Shown here: one piece after another, positions 10,340-20,941 of the stretch | How positions within the stretch are numbered: the stretch's first letter is position 1 | Layout: the number at the start of each line of letters is the position of its first letter | Position numbers and translations under genes: made by a program | DNA from: Coxiella-like endosymbiont | GTDB taxonomy: Bacteria > Pseudomonadota > Gammaproteobacteria > Coxiellales > Coxiellaceae | Reading direction: 5' to 3' | DNA length: 64,000 nucleotides | Assembly: GCF_030643785.1 (NCBI RefSeq) | Contig: NZ_CP094378.1 | Span: 1,054,001 to 1,118,000, forward strand | Notes under the pieces: generated by a model | What the model saw: only the letters and a program-made list of their open reading frames with translations | Told to the model about the DNA's origin: nothing | The model's database searches: none

Positions 10340-11629
10340 ATGAGTGAGATCATAAGGAAAATTGCCGTCATTGGCCTCGGATATGTGGGCCTTCCTGTCG
10401 CTGTAGCTTTCGGCCGTACACAGCATGTTATCGCTTACGACAAGAATTCTGCCCGCATTCATGCTCTTAAACAAGGTTATGACGGATGTGACGAGATAGA
10501 TTCACAACAATTACGCGACTGTCAATTGTATTTTACTGATAATCCTGATGATCTCGCCGAGGTGGATTTTTATATCGTTGCCGTACCTACTCCTATTAAT
10601 TGCTCAAATCATCCTGATTTAAGTTTGCTCTTAAATGCATCGGAAACCATCGGTCAGTATTTGAAACGGGGCGATATTGTAGTTTTTGAATCAACCGTTT
10701 ATCCTGGCGCTACTGAAGACGATTGTGCACCCGTACTTGAAGCTATTTCAGGATTAAAATTCGGTACGGATTTCACGCTCGGATATTCCCCTGAGCGAAT
10801 CAATCCCAGTGATAAAACACATCGTTTTGAAACAATTACTAAAGTAGTTTCAGGTTCTGATCCGCAAACATTGGATATCGTTGCCTACGTCTATGGAAGT
10901 GTGGTAACAGCAGGTATTTATCGAGCTCCTAATATTCGAACAGCCGAGGCTGCTAAAATAATTGAAAATACCCAACGCGATTTGAATATAGCTTTAATGA
11001 ACGAGCTAGCAATTATATTTCAACGCATGAACATAGATACCCAAGAAGTGTTGGCTGCCGCTCAAACGAAGTGGAACTTTTTACCCTTCAGACCAGGATT
11101 GGTGGGAGGACATTGTATTGGCGTCGATCCTTATTACCTTACCTACCAAGCACAACGTTACGGTTACCAGCCTGAAGTTATCTTGGCTGGTCGGCGCATT
11201 AACGATAATATGGGAAAATATGTGGCGAAACAGACTATTAAACAAATGATTCACGCTGGCTACACTATTAAAGACGCTACAGTCGCCATCTTGGGTCTCA
11301 CTTTCAAAGAAAACTGTCCTGACCTTCGAAATTCAAAGGTAGTTGATATTATCCATGAGCTATCGGATTATGGCGTCAACTGTATAGTTCACGATCCCAT
11401 CGCTGATCCTGAAGAAGCTAAAAGACTTTACGATATTGAATTAAAGCCATGGGAAGATATTTCAAACGTTGATTCTATTATCGTTGCTGTCGCCCACGAT
11501 CAATTTCGACACTTTAGCCTGGAAGCGTATCATGTCAAATTGGCACATCATTCACTTATTGTTGATGTTAAAGGATTGCTCAACTTCAAAGAATGCAAAG
11601 GGAATGGCATTACTTTGTGGAGGCTTTAA
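10340..11629 (+). CDS. tviB: UDP-N-acetylhexosamine 6-dehydrogenase (TviB/WbpA type)
   Basis: Oxidises C6 of a UDP-N-acetylhexosamine to the uronic acid with NAD, the first step to GlcNAcA/GalNAcA-type sugars. It has 429 residues, with GLGYVGLPVAVAFG at 12-25, ESTVYPGATE, YSPERINPSD typical of this subfamily, NTQRDLNIALMNE, and the catalytic cysteine in LVGGHCIGVDPYYL. The paralogue ugd lies head to head with it. TTGCTG (10302-10307) and TACAAT (10326-10331) with an 18-base spacer could drive it, but would leave almost no leader, so this is uncertain. The stop is followed directly by the GTG of capI. Confidence 0.93.
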   Translation: MSEIIRKIAVIGLGYVGLPVAVAFGRTQHVIAYDKNSARIHALKQGYDGCDEIDSQQLRDCQLYFTDNPDDLAEVDFYIVAVPTPINCSNHPDLSLLLNASETIGQYLKRGDIVVFESTVYPGATEDDCAPVLEAISGLKFGTDFTLGYSPERINPSDKTHRFETITKVVSGSDPQTLDIVAYVYGSVVTAGIYRAPNIRTAEAAKIIENTQRDLNIALMNELAIIFQRMNIDTQEVLAAAQTKWNFLPFRPGLVGGHCIGVDPYYLTYQAQRYGYQPEVILAGRRINDNMGKYVAKQTIKQMIHAGYTIKDATVAILGLTFKENCPDLRNSKVVDIIHELSDYGVNCIVHDPIADPEEAKRLYDIELKPWEDISNVDSIIVAVAHDQFRHFSLEAYHVKLAHHSLIVDVKGLLNFKECKGNGITLWRL

Positions 11630-12613
11630 GTGCAAATACTCGTCACCGGTTGCGCAGGCTTCATTGGCTTTCATTTAACCAAGCGCTTATTGGAACAAGG
11701 TGAGGCTGTTACCGGACTGGATAATCTAAATCCCTATTACGATGTTAAATTAAAAGAAGCCCGTTTAATTCAATTAAAAAACTTCTCTCACTTTAATTTC
11801 GTTAAATTAGATCTTGCGAACCGTCCGGGCATGTCCGATTTATTTCAACAGCAAACCTTTGATCGTGTGGTCCATCTCGCTGCTCAAGCAGGTGTTCGTT
11901 ACTCCATTACAGACCCTTATGCTTATGTCGATGCTAATTTAGTAGGTTTTGCACATATTTTGGAAGGATGCCGTTATCAATCCGTTAAACATCTTGTCTT
12001 TGCTTCTTCCAGTTCCGTATATGGTGCAAATCAAAAATACCCTTTTTCAGAAAGTGATAGTGTGGATCACCCCATTGCTTTGTATGCGGCATCAAAAAAA
12101 GCCAATGAATTAATGGCCCACAGTTATGCTCATTTATTTCATCTTCCTTGTACAGGACTTCGTTTTTTTACGGTCTATGGTCCTTGGGGGCGGCCGGATA
12201 TGGCCTTATTCAAATTTACCCGTTGCCTACTAGCTGATGAACCAATCGATGTTTATAACCAAGGAAATATGCTGCGGGATTTTACCTATATCGATGATAT
12301 TGTGGAAGGTATTCTTTTTACTTTAAATCAGCCGCCTAAACCGAATCTCACATGGACGACAGGTAACCCTGCAAGGAGCAAAGCTCCTTATCAAATTTAT
12401 AATATTGGTAGCAATAATCCGATTCCTTTATTAGATTTCATCGCAGTTTTGGAAAAAGTTCTTAAAAAAAAGCCATTAAAAATTTTCTACCTATTCAGCC
12501 CGGTGATGTTCCCCAGACTTATGCCGATATTTCTCTTCTCGAAAATGATTTCTGCTACCGACCAAAAACCTCCTTACTGGAAGGGATCAAAAATTTTATT
12601 GATTGGTATTTAG
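11630..12613 (+). CDS. capI: NAD-dependent epimerase (CapI, UDP-glucuronate 4-epimerase type), 3' frameshift
   Basis: Extended SDR that most likely interconverts UDP-GlcA and UDP-GalA or an N-acetylated equivalent. The start is GTG 11630, directly after the tviB stop, with GGAGG eight bases upstream. It has [10 protein letters not shown] at 7-16, DNLNPYYD typical of Cap[18 protein letters not shown] and the catalytic YAASKKANE. After residue 278 the frame is wrong: A8 at 12464-12471 seems one base short. With nine A the protein continues [16 protein letters not shown] and then [15 protein letters not shown] to a stop at 12637-12639. As read, the last 50 residues are scrambled. The 3' end overlaps the convergent glycosyltransferase gene. 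Confidence 0.88.
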   Translation: MQILVTGCAGFIGFHLTKRLLEQGEAVTGLDNLNPYYDVKLKEARLIQLKNFSHFNFVKLDLANRPGMSDLFQQQTFDRVVHLAAQAGVRYSITDPYAYVDANLVGFAHILEGCRYQSVKHLVFASSSSVYGANQKYPFSESDSVDHPIALYAASKKANELMAHSYAHLFHLPCTGLRFFTVYGPWGRPDMALFKFTRCLLADEPIDVYNQGNMLRDFTYIDDIVEGILFTLNQPPKPNLTWTTGNPARSKAPYQIYNIGSNNPIPLLDFIAVLEKVLKKKPLKIFYLFSPVMFPRLMPIFLFSKMISATDQKPPYWKGSKILLIGI

Positions 12614-13774
12614 AATTTTATGGCATTGCTGTCCACTAAGTTCTTCGTATAAATTCAAAGTATGTTCAATAATTCGTTTCAATTCGTGTTCCTTTTCTAC
12701 CATTGCCCGCCCTTTAAAACCCATTTCTTTTCGAAGCGATGGATTTTGAATTAAGGTTTCAATGGCTAGAGCCAATTCTTCGCTATCTTTCATAGGCACT
12801 AATAAACCGTTTTCACCATCGTGCACGAGGTCTCGACAACCAGGAACATCTGTAGTGACGATTGCACGTCCACTCGCAGCCGCCTCTATAAGCACACGGG
12901 ACAAACCTTCCCGATAAGAAGGCAAACATATGATGTGCGCTTCACGCATAATCTGTGGCATATCAGTTCGTTCGCCCCACCATTCAATAAGTCCTTCTTT
13001 TTTCCACTGTTCCAATTGGACATCAGAAATAGCAGCAGGATTAGCTGCATCAATAGCACCCACTAAAACAAATTGAGCGTTTGCTTTGCGTTTTTTAAGT
13101 AATCGAGCAGCATCAACAAACTCACCCACTCCTTTATCACAAAGCAACCGTGAAGCCAACACCACCCGCACCAGCCCAGCAGGCTCATCAATAGGATAAA
13201 AGGTCTTCATACATACGCCCGACCCTGGAATCAAAATAGTTTTATTCTCTTTTAAAATGTTGGCCTGGATAAAATATTCTTGGTCATCTTTATTTTGAAA
13301 AATAACTCGCATATTTTGGTGACCAAAAGCTAACTGATAGCCTTTTTGCATCATTTTACGAAGTAATCTCATAAACCGCGATTGAGCAATGAATATAAAT
13401 CCAAGTCCTGTGAAAGCATTTACCACTGCCGGAATTCGAGCTAATCGAGCAGCAATTCCTCCATATAAAATAGGTTTAACTGTGACATGATGAACAATGT
13501 CGGGCTTTAATTTCCTGTATAATCGTAATAAAGAAAAAAAAGCACCTACGTCCTTGGCAGGATTTAAACTCCCACGATTAAGTATAATTGCGTGATGCGC
13601 TAAACCTGCCTTGCTAATTTGCTCGTTATAATCTGGAGTTGCGATATGGACATCGTAGCCTGCTGCTTTTGCGGCTTGAGCTAAACTTAAGCGATGGGAA
13701 ATAAAGAATTTTGCACCGCTAACTACTATTAATAATTTTTTTAATAATTTTTTTTTCAATTCCGCTTTCGCCAT
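12596..13774 (-). CDS. glycosyltransferase family 4
   Basis: Transfers a sugar from a nucleotide-sugar donor during LPS/O-antigen assembly at the inner membrane face. It resembles the PglA/WbpT-like GT4 group: [18 protein letters not shown] in the acceptor domain, FTGLGFIF, then the donor domain with [12 protein letters not shown] and the EX7E motif in [12 protein letters not shown]. The start is taken at ATG 13774 (MAKAELKKK). The open frame reaches upstream to 13942, but that part only overlaps asnB in another frame. It overlaps the end of asnB by 19 bases, so coupling is likely. KKLLKKLL at the N-terminus comes from a 12-base tandem duplication near 13730-13755. It is the last gene of the long minus-strand operon. 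Sugar specificity is unknown. Confidence 0.85.
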   Translation of the reverse strand: MAKAELKKKLLKKLLIVVSGAKFFISHRLSLAQAAKAAGYDVHIATPDYNEQISKAGLAHHAIILNRGSLNPAKDVGAFFSLLRLYRKLKPDIVHHVTVKPILYGGIAARLARIPAVVNAFTGLGFIFIAQSRFMRLLRKMMQKGYQLAFGHQNMRVIFQNKDDQEYFIQANILKENKTILIPGSGVCMKTFYPIDEPAGLVRVVLASRLLCDKGVGEFVDAARLLKKRKANAQFVLVGAIDAANPAAISDVQLEQWKKEGLIEWWGERTDMPQIMREAHIICLPSYREGLSRVLIEAAASGRAIVTTDVPGCRDLVHDGENGLLVPMKDSEELALAIETLIQNPSLRKEMGFKGRAMVEKEHELKRIIEHTLNLYEELSGQQCHKILNTNQ

Positions 13775-15666
13775 AGTTGAAACATAAGAACACCCCATAG
13801 TGAATATTGCCAATTCCTTTTTCCTGATAAATGCTCTTCCCAACGCTGGCGAATTAATTGAAAATTTAATAAATTGTCTTCCTGTAATTTGCGAACGGAA
13901 AGAAGATCTTCTGCCCATTCTCTCAATTGCCCTCGCAACCAATAATTAATAGGAATACCAAATCCCATTTTGGGACGCTCAAAAAGTGGTGCAGGAACAT
14001 ATTGTTCTAATATTCGACGCAAGAGCCATTTGGTTTCTCCATTTCGCAATTTAAATTGCAGAGGCAATGTCCACACAAATTCCACTAATCGATAATCGAG
14101 CAAAGGAACCCTTACTTCTAAACTAACAGCCATACTGGCTCGATCGACTTTTGTTAAAATATCATCTGGCAGGTAGGTAATCGAATCGACATATTGCATT
14201 TGTTCAACAAAATTTAAAGGATTAATAGTCCGCGGCCACAACAAAATTTCTGATCCACCCACTACTAGTTCCTCCGGCCTTTCCCAAAAGCTTACGAGGT
14301 TCTTATAAAGATCATCAGACGACTGCATTAAAAGAGCAACAAGTTTATGCGCTTTATCACCTACCCGTAACGGTCGCCAACGTCTAGGAATAATTTTGGC
14401 AATTTTATCCCATGTTGCAGGATGAAAAGAGCCAATTAATTTACTTGCTGATTTCTTGAAAGGAGAAGGAAGACTAGCTAGGCGCGACCATAGTTTTTCC
14501 GCTAAAATATAGCGATTATAGCCCGCAAACAGCTCATCTCCTCCGTCCCCCGACAAGCTGACAGTCACATGTTCTCTTGCTAATCGAGAAACCAAGTACG
14601 TTGGAATTTGAGAGGAATCTGCAAAAGGTTCATCATACCATTCAGGAATTTGGGGAATTAATTTTTCCGCTTCATCAACGTGCAAATATAATTCGTGATG
14701 CTCAGTTTTTAAATGCTGAGCAACAGCTTTTGCATAAGTGGCCTCATTATATGAAGATTCATGGAAGCCAATTGAAAATGTTTTTACAGGTTTTGCGCTC
14801 TGTGTTTGCATCAAAGATACTACGGTAGAACTATCAATTCCACCGGATAAAAAAGCGCCTAAAGGAACATCAGCATACATCCGACATTTGACAGCATCGC
14901 GTAATAAATAATCCATTTTTTCGAGAGCTTCAAATTCATTGAAAGATGCAAGAACACGATTCTGACAGATAGTTTCCAACGACCAAAATTGTTTTTCACT
15001 TAAATGTTGGTTAGCATCAATGATAAGGATACGGCCTGGTTCTAATTTATAAATCCCTTGATAAATAGATAATGGAGCCGGAATATAATTAAATCGAAAA
15101 TAAGACGTTAATGCTTGACGATCGATGCTCCCTTGCCAATCCGAATGAACAATTAGTGCTTTCAACTGAGAGGCAAAATAAAAAATATTATTCTTTAATC
15201 CCCAAAATAAAGGTTTAATTCCTAAACGATCACGAACAAGATAAATTTTTTGTTGGCGCCTATCCCAATAGGCAAAAGCAAACATTCCGTTCATTCTTTT
15301 GACAGCAGCTTCGGGGCCCCAGTACTCGCAAGCTTCTAAAAGAACTTCAGTATCCGTGGAACTGCGACAAAAAACACCTAATTTTCCTAATTCGGAGCGA
15401 ATTGAAGGCGCGTTATAAATTTCTCCATTATAAATGATAGCAGAATCTCCCGATTGAGAGATCATAGGTTGATGCCCTGCCGAAGAAAGATCAACAATGG
15501 CTAAACGCCGATGCCCAAAAACTAAACCTGTGGTTTCATCACACCAGGCTCCTGCCGAATCTGGACCCCGCGATAAAAGCTGGTTCGTCATCGTAGTGAC
15601 GATTTTAAGATATTGCTCTTTTCGACGAGACCGGCGAAAGTCCCAAAAACCTGCAATTCCACACAT
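13756..15666 (-). CDS. asnB: asparagine synthase-like amidotransferase (first copy)
   Basis: Class II glutamine amidotransferase fused to an ATP-dependent synthetase, 636 residues. Cys2 (MCGIAGFWDF) is the glutaminase nucleophile. RRLAIVDLS, IIYNGEIYNA and TDTEVLLEA are the usual N-terminal motifs. AFLSGGIDSSTV is the pyrophosphate loop, and SLSGDGGDELFAGYNRY follows. It is intact and of normal length. Its setting in the middle of a glycan operon, with a second copy at 24.1-26.0 kb, argues for amidation of a uronic acid in the glycan (as proposed for WbpS/WbmE) rather than asparagine synthesis, but the sequence does not separate the two. Confidence 0.92.
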   Translation of the reverse strand: MCGIAGFWDFRRSRRKEQYLKIVTTMTNQLLSRGPDSAGAWCDETTGLVFGHRRLAIVDLSSAGHQPMISQSGDSAIIYNGEIYNAPSIRSELGKLGVFCRSSTDTEVLLEACEYWGPEAAVKRMNGMFAFAYWDRRQQKIYLVRDRLGIKPLFWGLKNNIFYFASQLKALIVHSDWQGSIDRQALTSYFRFNYIPAPLSIYQGIYKLEPGRILIIDANQHLSEKQFWSLETICQNRVLASFNEFEALEKMDYLLRDAVKCRMYADVPLGAFLSGGIDSSTVVSLMQTQSAKPVKTFSIGFHESSYNEATYAKAVAQHLKTEHHELYLHVDEAEKLIPQIPEWYDEPFADSSQIPTYLVSRLAREHVTVSLSGDGGDELFAGYNRYILAEKLWSRLASLPSPFKKSASKLIGSFHPATWDKIAKIIPRRWRPLRVGDKAHKLVALLMQSSDDLYKNLVSFWERPEELVVGGSEILLWPRTINPLNFVEQMQYVDSITYLPDDILTKVDRASMAVSLEVRVPLLDYRLVEFVWTLPLQFKLRNGETKWLLRRILEQYVPAPLFERPKMGFGIPINYWLRGQLREWAEDLLSVRKLQEDNLLNFQLIRQRWEEHLSGKRNWQYSLWGVLMFQLWRKRN

Positions 15667-15672
15667 ATTATT

Positions 15673-16871
15673 TTATCTTTTTTCTATTGCAACAGCTTCC
15701 ATAGCCCGATGACAATCTGCTTGTAACAACGCTTGGTAAAACCGATCATAACGATCCACGCAAGTCTGCAAACTGAAATGATTCGCAACCCGTTCCCTAG
15801 CTGCTTGTCCGTACTCTTTTCGTTTTTCCTCGTCCGTTATTAATGTTAATAATGCTCCAGCCAACTGTTGCGGCTCCTTAGGTGGAACTACTAATCCCGA
15901 TTGGTGATGAATCACAGCCTCTGCATTACCTCCCACATCTGTCACTACCATAGATAAACTGCTGGCCATACATTCCAGTAAAGCGTTCGAGAATCCCTCT
16001 TCATGGGAACTTAAAACTCCCACATCAGAAATGGCCAATAATTGAGAAACATCGTGCCGCTGACCTAGAAATATAACTTGGTTTTTTAAATTTAAGCGAT
16101 CACGCAAATCCTCCAACGCTTCTCTTTCCCCCCATTTCTTCCTATACATAATAATTTCCATTTTTTTGGCAATTTTTCTTTAATTAAAGTTAATGCGTGT
16201 AAAAGATCCTCTTGGCCTTTTCTTTTATATAAATTTGCTACATTTATGATAATAAAATCATCTTCGGCTAAACAGAGCGAGCGTTTAATAGCAGTTTTAT
16301 TATAGGAAATTTGATAATTATCTAGATTTACACCATTGTAAATTAATCCCAATTTATTTGAAGAAACCCCCTCTTTTAAAAGGTCATCTCGCACTCGTAA
16401 CGATGTTGCCAATATTGCTCTCATTCGTTTATGCAAGAACGGTTCTATTTGGGCAATAATAGGATGTATTTTATAATATTCATTAGTAATACGCCGACTC
16501 ATCACCATGCATGGCGCACGCATCATTAACCCACTAACGGTTCCTAACAAATAGGTACCCGGCAAGAAAAAATGGAGAATTGAAGGTCGATATTTAAAAA
16601 TAACTAAGCATAGGTTAAGTATCGAAGCAGAATATATAAAAGGCTTTCCAATTTTACCTAACTTGTTTAAGAATTCGCAGAAAGGCGGCGCAATAACAGG
16701 AACCTCCGCAGCAATCATTTCCTCATACATAATCCCCCGATGGTTAGTGACGTACAAAGCTATATTGTAACCTCGTTGCTTTAATAAGGGTAAGATTCGA
16801 AGCAGATGTTTTTCAGCTCCCCCAATATCTAAAGAGGGGATCGCAATAAGAATTAAACTTTTTTTATTCAT
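15673..16871 (-). pseudogene. glycosyltransferase family 4, single frameshift
   Basis: GT4 enzyme of the LPS operon. The start ATG 16871 has AGGAGGT nine bases upstream. The N-terminal domain has IPSLDIGGAEKHLLRILP and RRITNEY, then NGVNLDNY and the donor-domain start VANLYKRKGQEDLLHA. After CIGRNGG the frame is lost at a run of six G on the coding strand (16128-16133). One more G gives GRNGGEREALEDL and continues through LLAISDVGVLSS and the EX7E motif EEGFSNALLECMAS to the stop at 15673. There are no other lesions across about 400 codons. Six bases separate it from asnB. Confidence 0.85.
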
Positions 16872-17014
16872 TGCTAATCCACCTCCTATAGTCTTCAAAA
16901 GAATAATTCTAGCATAGACTCATCAGATAAAGGCAGATCAGATACCCTAAAAATCCAGAAGGCTGTTCCCCAAATTTTCATAGAAAATGCCTGCTTCATC
17001 ATGAAGCAGAAAAA

Positions 17015-18133
17015 TTATTGAGAACAAGACGCCAACTGAGAAGCCTCATCAATCACAATATCCCACATATGATAAGCTGATTGATTTGCAATCTCAACTC
17101 GTTGACGGGCCGTCCTACCTAAACGCTGTCTCAAGGATTCATTTTCTGCAAGATAGATCAAAGCGGCACCAAGGGCCTCTACATCCTCTGTAGGTACCAC
17201 TAACCCAGTTTCTTCGTTTTTAACAAATTCCAATAGTCCTGAAGATGCGTTGCTCACCACAACTGGCAATTCCAACCCCATAGCTTCCAATAAGGCATTC
17301 GGAGTGCCTTCATAACGAGAGGGCATAACGAAAATCGTAGCGGCATGATAATAAGCAAAAACATTGGCTCTCATTCCACACCAGATAACAGAGTTTGCCA
17401 GATCCAAACTAAACGCAAGTTTTTGCAAATCTTTTCGCAACTTACCGTCACCTACAATGACAAGTCGCCACATTGGATAACGGCAAATAAATTTAGCAAA
17501 CGCACGTAACAAAATATCATGACCCTTTTCATAACCTAAGCGCCCTACAGCGAGAACCACAGGAAAATTATATTTTAGTAGGCGCGGAGTTTTTTCAATA
17601 TGAACGGGATTGGGAACATATTTTAATTTTTTACTCTTAACAAATTTTTCTAAAAATCTAATAGCGTCATAACTATTCGCCGTAACAACGGTGGCCTGGC
17701 GATATAACAAATAACGGAGCAAACTCCATCGTATATTCAGATATTCTTTTGCTGGGTCGCTTCGCTCTGAAATAATGACAGGAATATTCATGCCTCGAGT
17801 AGCTAAAAGCGTCAAAATATTGGTCGTACTAAGAAAGCTTAGAATACAGGCGGGACGGTTCTCGCGGATTAACGACCTCAATGCTTTTACTCTTTTAAAG
17901 GTATTCCTGATTGCATCCCAAAATCCCTCAGATTCTTTAATAAAATCAATACATTTTCGAGAAACAGCTTCTGGTAATTTAAAAAAATCTGTGTTTTCGA
18001 TAGAAAAAGTAATTACACAGATTTTCTTATTGTGTCGTAACCATTCTCTCACTAAATTCAGAAGAACACGCTGAGTTCCTCCTCCTCCTAAATCCGGAAT
18101 GATTATACCTATATCAAACTTTAATTTGGTCAT
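17015..18133 (-). CDS. glycosyltransferase family 4
   Basis: 372-residue GT4 enzyme, starting at ATG 18133, where TAATG joins the stop of the upstream ABC gene to this start. It shows PDLGGGGTQRVLLNLV near the N-terminus, SERSDPAKEY, NPVHIEKTP in the linker, VLAVGRLGYEKGHDILLRAF, VIVGDGKLRKDL and the EX7E motif YEGTPNALLEAMGLELPVV. Intact. Acceptor and donor are unknown. The operon context points to O-antigen assembly. Confidence 0.87.
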   Translation of the reverse strand: MTKLKFDIGIIIPDLGGGGTQRVLLNLVREWLRHNKKICVITFSIENTDFFKLPEAVSRKCIDFIKESEGFWDAIRNTFKRVKALRSLIRENRPACILSFLSTTNILTLLATRGMNIPVIISERSDPAKEYLNIRWSLLRYLLYRQATVVTANSYDAIRFLEKFVKSKKLKYVPNPVHIEKTPRLLKYNFPVVLAVGRLGYEKGHDILLRAFAKFICRYPMWRLVIVGDGKLRKDLQKLAFSLDLANSVIWCGMRANVFAYYHAATIFVMPSRYEGTPNALLEAMGLELPVVVSNASSGLLEFVKNEETGLVVPTEDVEALGAALIYLAENESLRQRLGRTARQRVEIANQSAYHMWDIVIDEASQLASCSQ

Positions 18134-19715
18134 TAATTCATTTCCAACCCACATAGGGTTCTATATATTTCAGAAGTAATCATAAATTCGCCATGACTCC
18201 CTTCTGAAACCACTTTCCCTTTGTGAAGTACTACTAAATTATCACAAAACAAAATGGAACTATGTCTATGAACGATAATGATTAAGGTCCTTTTGCCCAT
18301 TAAAAACCGTAGAGCTTCATTAAATTCACTTTCTGTTTCTAAATCTAACGCGTTGGTTGTCTCAACCATAACAATAATGTTAGAGTCATAATATAAGGCT
18401 CTGCCAATTCCAGCCAGTTAGCGTTAACCTCCTGATAATTTCAAATCTTTTTCACCTATCCGGGTGTTGAGTTCATCCGGCATCTCACTCACTAAAGTTT
18501 GCAATTGTGCTATTCTTAATTGCCCGTTCTATGGTTTGATGATCGATATGATGTTCTTCTATGCCTATAACTACACTTTCCAATAATGTCTCTTCTATAA
18601 GAAGGGTATGTTGAGGCACATATCCCAACAAATGTGATAAATCCATATGGCTGTGCTTAGTAATATCCACATCGTCGCAGTAAATAGAACTACTTTTAAC
18701 TGACAAGAGTCCAAGGATAACATCCAGAAACGTATTTTTCCTGCTCCAGAGGCGCCTAAAATCTCTAAAGAAGTATTTTTAGGTACTGTCAGCATAATAT
18801 TTTTTAACGTTTCTTCTTTTGCCTGTGGATATTAGTAAGCAATATTCTCTAATCTTAACTCTCGTTCAAATTTAATATTGCGTTGTGTATATTGTCTCAT
18901 TCTTATCTACAGCTTTGCGAACGACTAAAATATTAGCATGCATGGTATTGCCTCACATTTCCTAATACCCTATACCAAGGATATCCGTGCCATGGATGGT
19001 AACATTCTTTGAATAGAAATAGCGATAACCCGATTATCGGTAAAATAGCAACTAAATTTCCGTGAGAAAACAACAAGTAAAGAAGAACAATTAAGAGCAT
19101 TGGAAAAGCTATCAAATTCATAAGCGCTGAAGGTAAAAAGAGCAAGGCAGGTAATGTCGTAACAGAAAATAAAACCAATTTAAAATCTATCCACAAAATT
19201 AAACAAGCCAAAGAAATTGCCACAATAACATCTGTCGCAATTGACAACATACAGATCACAACATTTATAGTGTAGGTAACATCCATTAATATACCTTTCG
19301 ATAAGGTAGACATGTTTAGTTTAATTGCTCTTTGATAAGGCATTAAAATATAACTTTTAATACAAAATCTAGAAATTCGGGTATTTAAATTTTGAACAAA
19401 TTTCGCCTAATAAAAATCATTTAAACAGGTCATTACAGCCTTCAAGACCAGCATTATAAATATTAAACCACCAATAAACATTAGAAATGAATTGTTAGTT
19501 TTAAAATGGAAGAAATTAAAAAAAAATCGAACTCAAAATTGAATTGGTTTTTATAATTTCTTGATCTCCCAATATTTTTATATAAGAAAAAATCGAACCG
19601 ACACCCACAAAGCTCGATTCGATTCCTGCCGCGAAGACCATTAGAATTATCAAAATCATCAATTTTGATAATCTTTATCGTTCATGAAGGATAAAATAGT
19701 TCTGATATAATGAAA
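18133..19715 (-). pseudogene. ABC transporter (PglK/MsbA-like flippase), badly broken
   Basis: Permease and ATPase in one chain, expected to flip a lipid-linked glycan. Going down the minus strand, the readable parts are VFAAGIESSFVGVGSIF and KILGDQEII near 19600-19700, hydrophobic segments at 18933-19343, Walker A as LGASGAGK near 18740, YVPQHTLLIEETLLESV near 18610, the stub of the D-loop (NALDLETESEF) and LIIIVHRHSSILFCDNLVVL to the stop at 18133. Many stops and frame changes lie between. Loss of this flippase in the middle of an otherwise mostly open operon is notable. The 5' end is approximate. Confidence 0.75.
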
Positions 19716-19729
19716 CCTATAATGAAACA
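19706..19729. repeat. 12-bp tandem duplication
   Basis: TATAATGAAACC then TATAATGAAACA, at the junction between the glycosyltransferase at 19.7-20.9 kb and the broken ABC transporter. Confidence 0.8.
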
Positions 19730-19746
19730 TAGCTTACCCCTTCTCT

Positions 19747-20935
19747 TTATCCCAAAGCTTCTATAACCTGATCGATCCTATGCTGATAGGTATGATTATT
19801 GATGACATGCTCGTAAGCAGCTTCGGTTACTATTTTGTATATCGCTTTATCTTTAACTGAATTGATAATATCTTCTATATTAGAAAAATCCTTCGTAATG
19901 GGTAAATAATGCTTATAAGGTTTTAGTATGTCAGCATAACGTCCAAGGGTAAGGATCTGTAAAGTTTTTGTACCAATAGCATCAAAATGTCGAGAAGATA
20001 TTGTCTTCGAATATTCGGGGCAAGGTAGATGTTTTTTAATAATCTGATGATAAATAACTTTAAAATCTGCGTTCTTTTCTAAATCCTCAGGAATAATAAG
20101 ATATTGCTTAATTTTATTTTTTATAAATTTTGGCAAAAGTCCTCTTGCTATTGCTCTTAAGAAAGATCTTTCCTCAAAAATTGGCTTTTTACTGTTTTTT
20201 AAGAAAAAACAGTTGATTTCATCTACTAAAGCGTCGTCCTTTTGCAAATAAAAACTTCCCACTTCGGTTGCTATAGTTGCTTTACATTGATTTAAAAAAG
20301 CGGCCCATCCCTCTCTATTAAACCGAGTACTAGTATCCACATTGCATCGCAAATGGAATTTATTTGGAACTGTATCAGCAAAATACTCGAGAAGTCGGTT
20401 ACGCTCATCGTCGCCGAGATGGGGGGTAACGATGAGAACGTGTACCCACGTCAACCGATCTTTTCTCATAAGTTTTTTTAGCGGAGAAAACTTTGGGATT
20501 TAGTGCATGAGGTATTGAAAGAACTGCAGAAGTACAGTCAGCATAGAGCCATTCACCCGCAGCTTGTAACAATTGGGTCGCAACAATTTGCGGTTTTATT
20601 TGTTTAAGTAGGGTTAACTTGGGTTTCATACCCAGAATAGGTAAGTTAACTTCATTACCTACAAAGCAAAGCATTTTTCCTCGTCGATATTTAAATGCTT
20701 GTACATACCGTTGAATGTATTGAAGTGAATCGCCCAAAACGGAATGATGGAGAATAATATAAGGAACTTTCTCTATCTTGTCCTGAATTTGTCTGACAAG
20801 AACTCTGTCTTCTGTAGCAATATTAATTAGATCTACTTCCAACTCGGGGCATGAAATGAAGGCGTCTAACCAGTCATCAAGGTAGGAAAGCTTTGAAGCA
20901 TAAGTAAACTTAACATATACTAACGCAATCTTCAT
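19747..20935 (-). pseudogene. CgeB-like glycosyltransferase, single frameshift
   Basis: Two overlapping parts form one enzyme of about 395 codons. The N-terminal part, from ATG 20935 (MKIALVYVKFTYAS), reads to VDVGTRSHRYPPS. The second continues with HLGDDERNRLLEYF and contains FNREGWAAFLNQCKATIATE and SSRHFDAIGTKTLQI. The R-Y-P-x-LGD-x-ERN pattern is typical of the CgeB/PF13524-type family. The break is a run of six G on the plus strand (20421-20426). Here one base too many, not too few, explains it, giving SHRYPHLGDDERN. It lies seven bases after wbpI. Confidence 0.78.
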
Positions 20936-20941
20936 AATTAT

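Noticed and set aside
13756-13942. Extended N-terminus of the glycosyltransferase ending at 12596
   Set aside because: The extra residues are an out-of-frame reading of the asnB 3' end. GT4 similarity starts only after MAKAELKKK.
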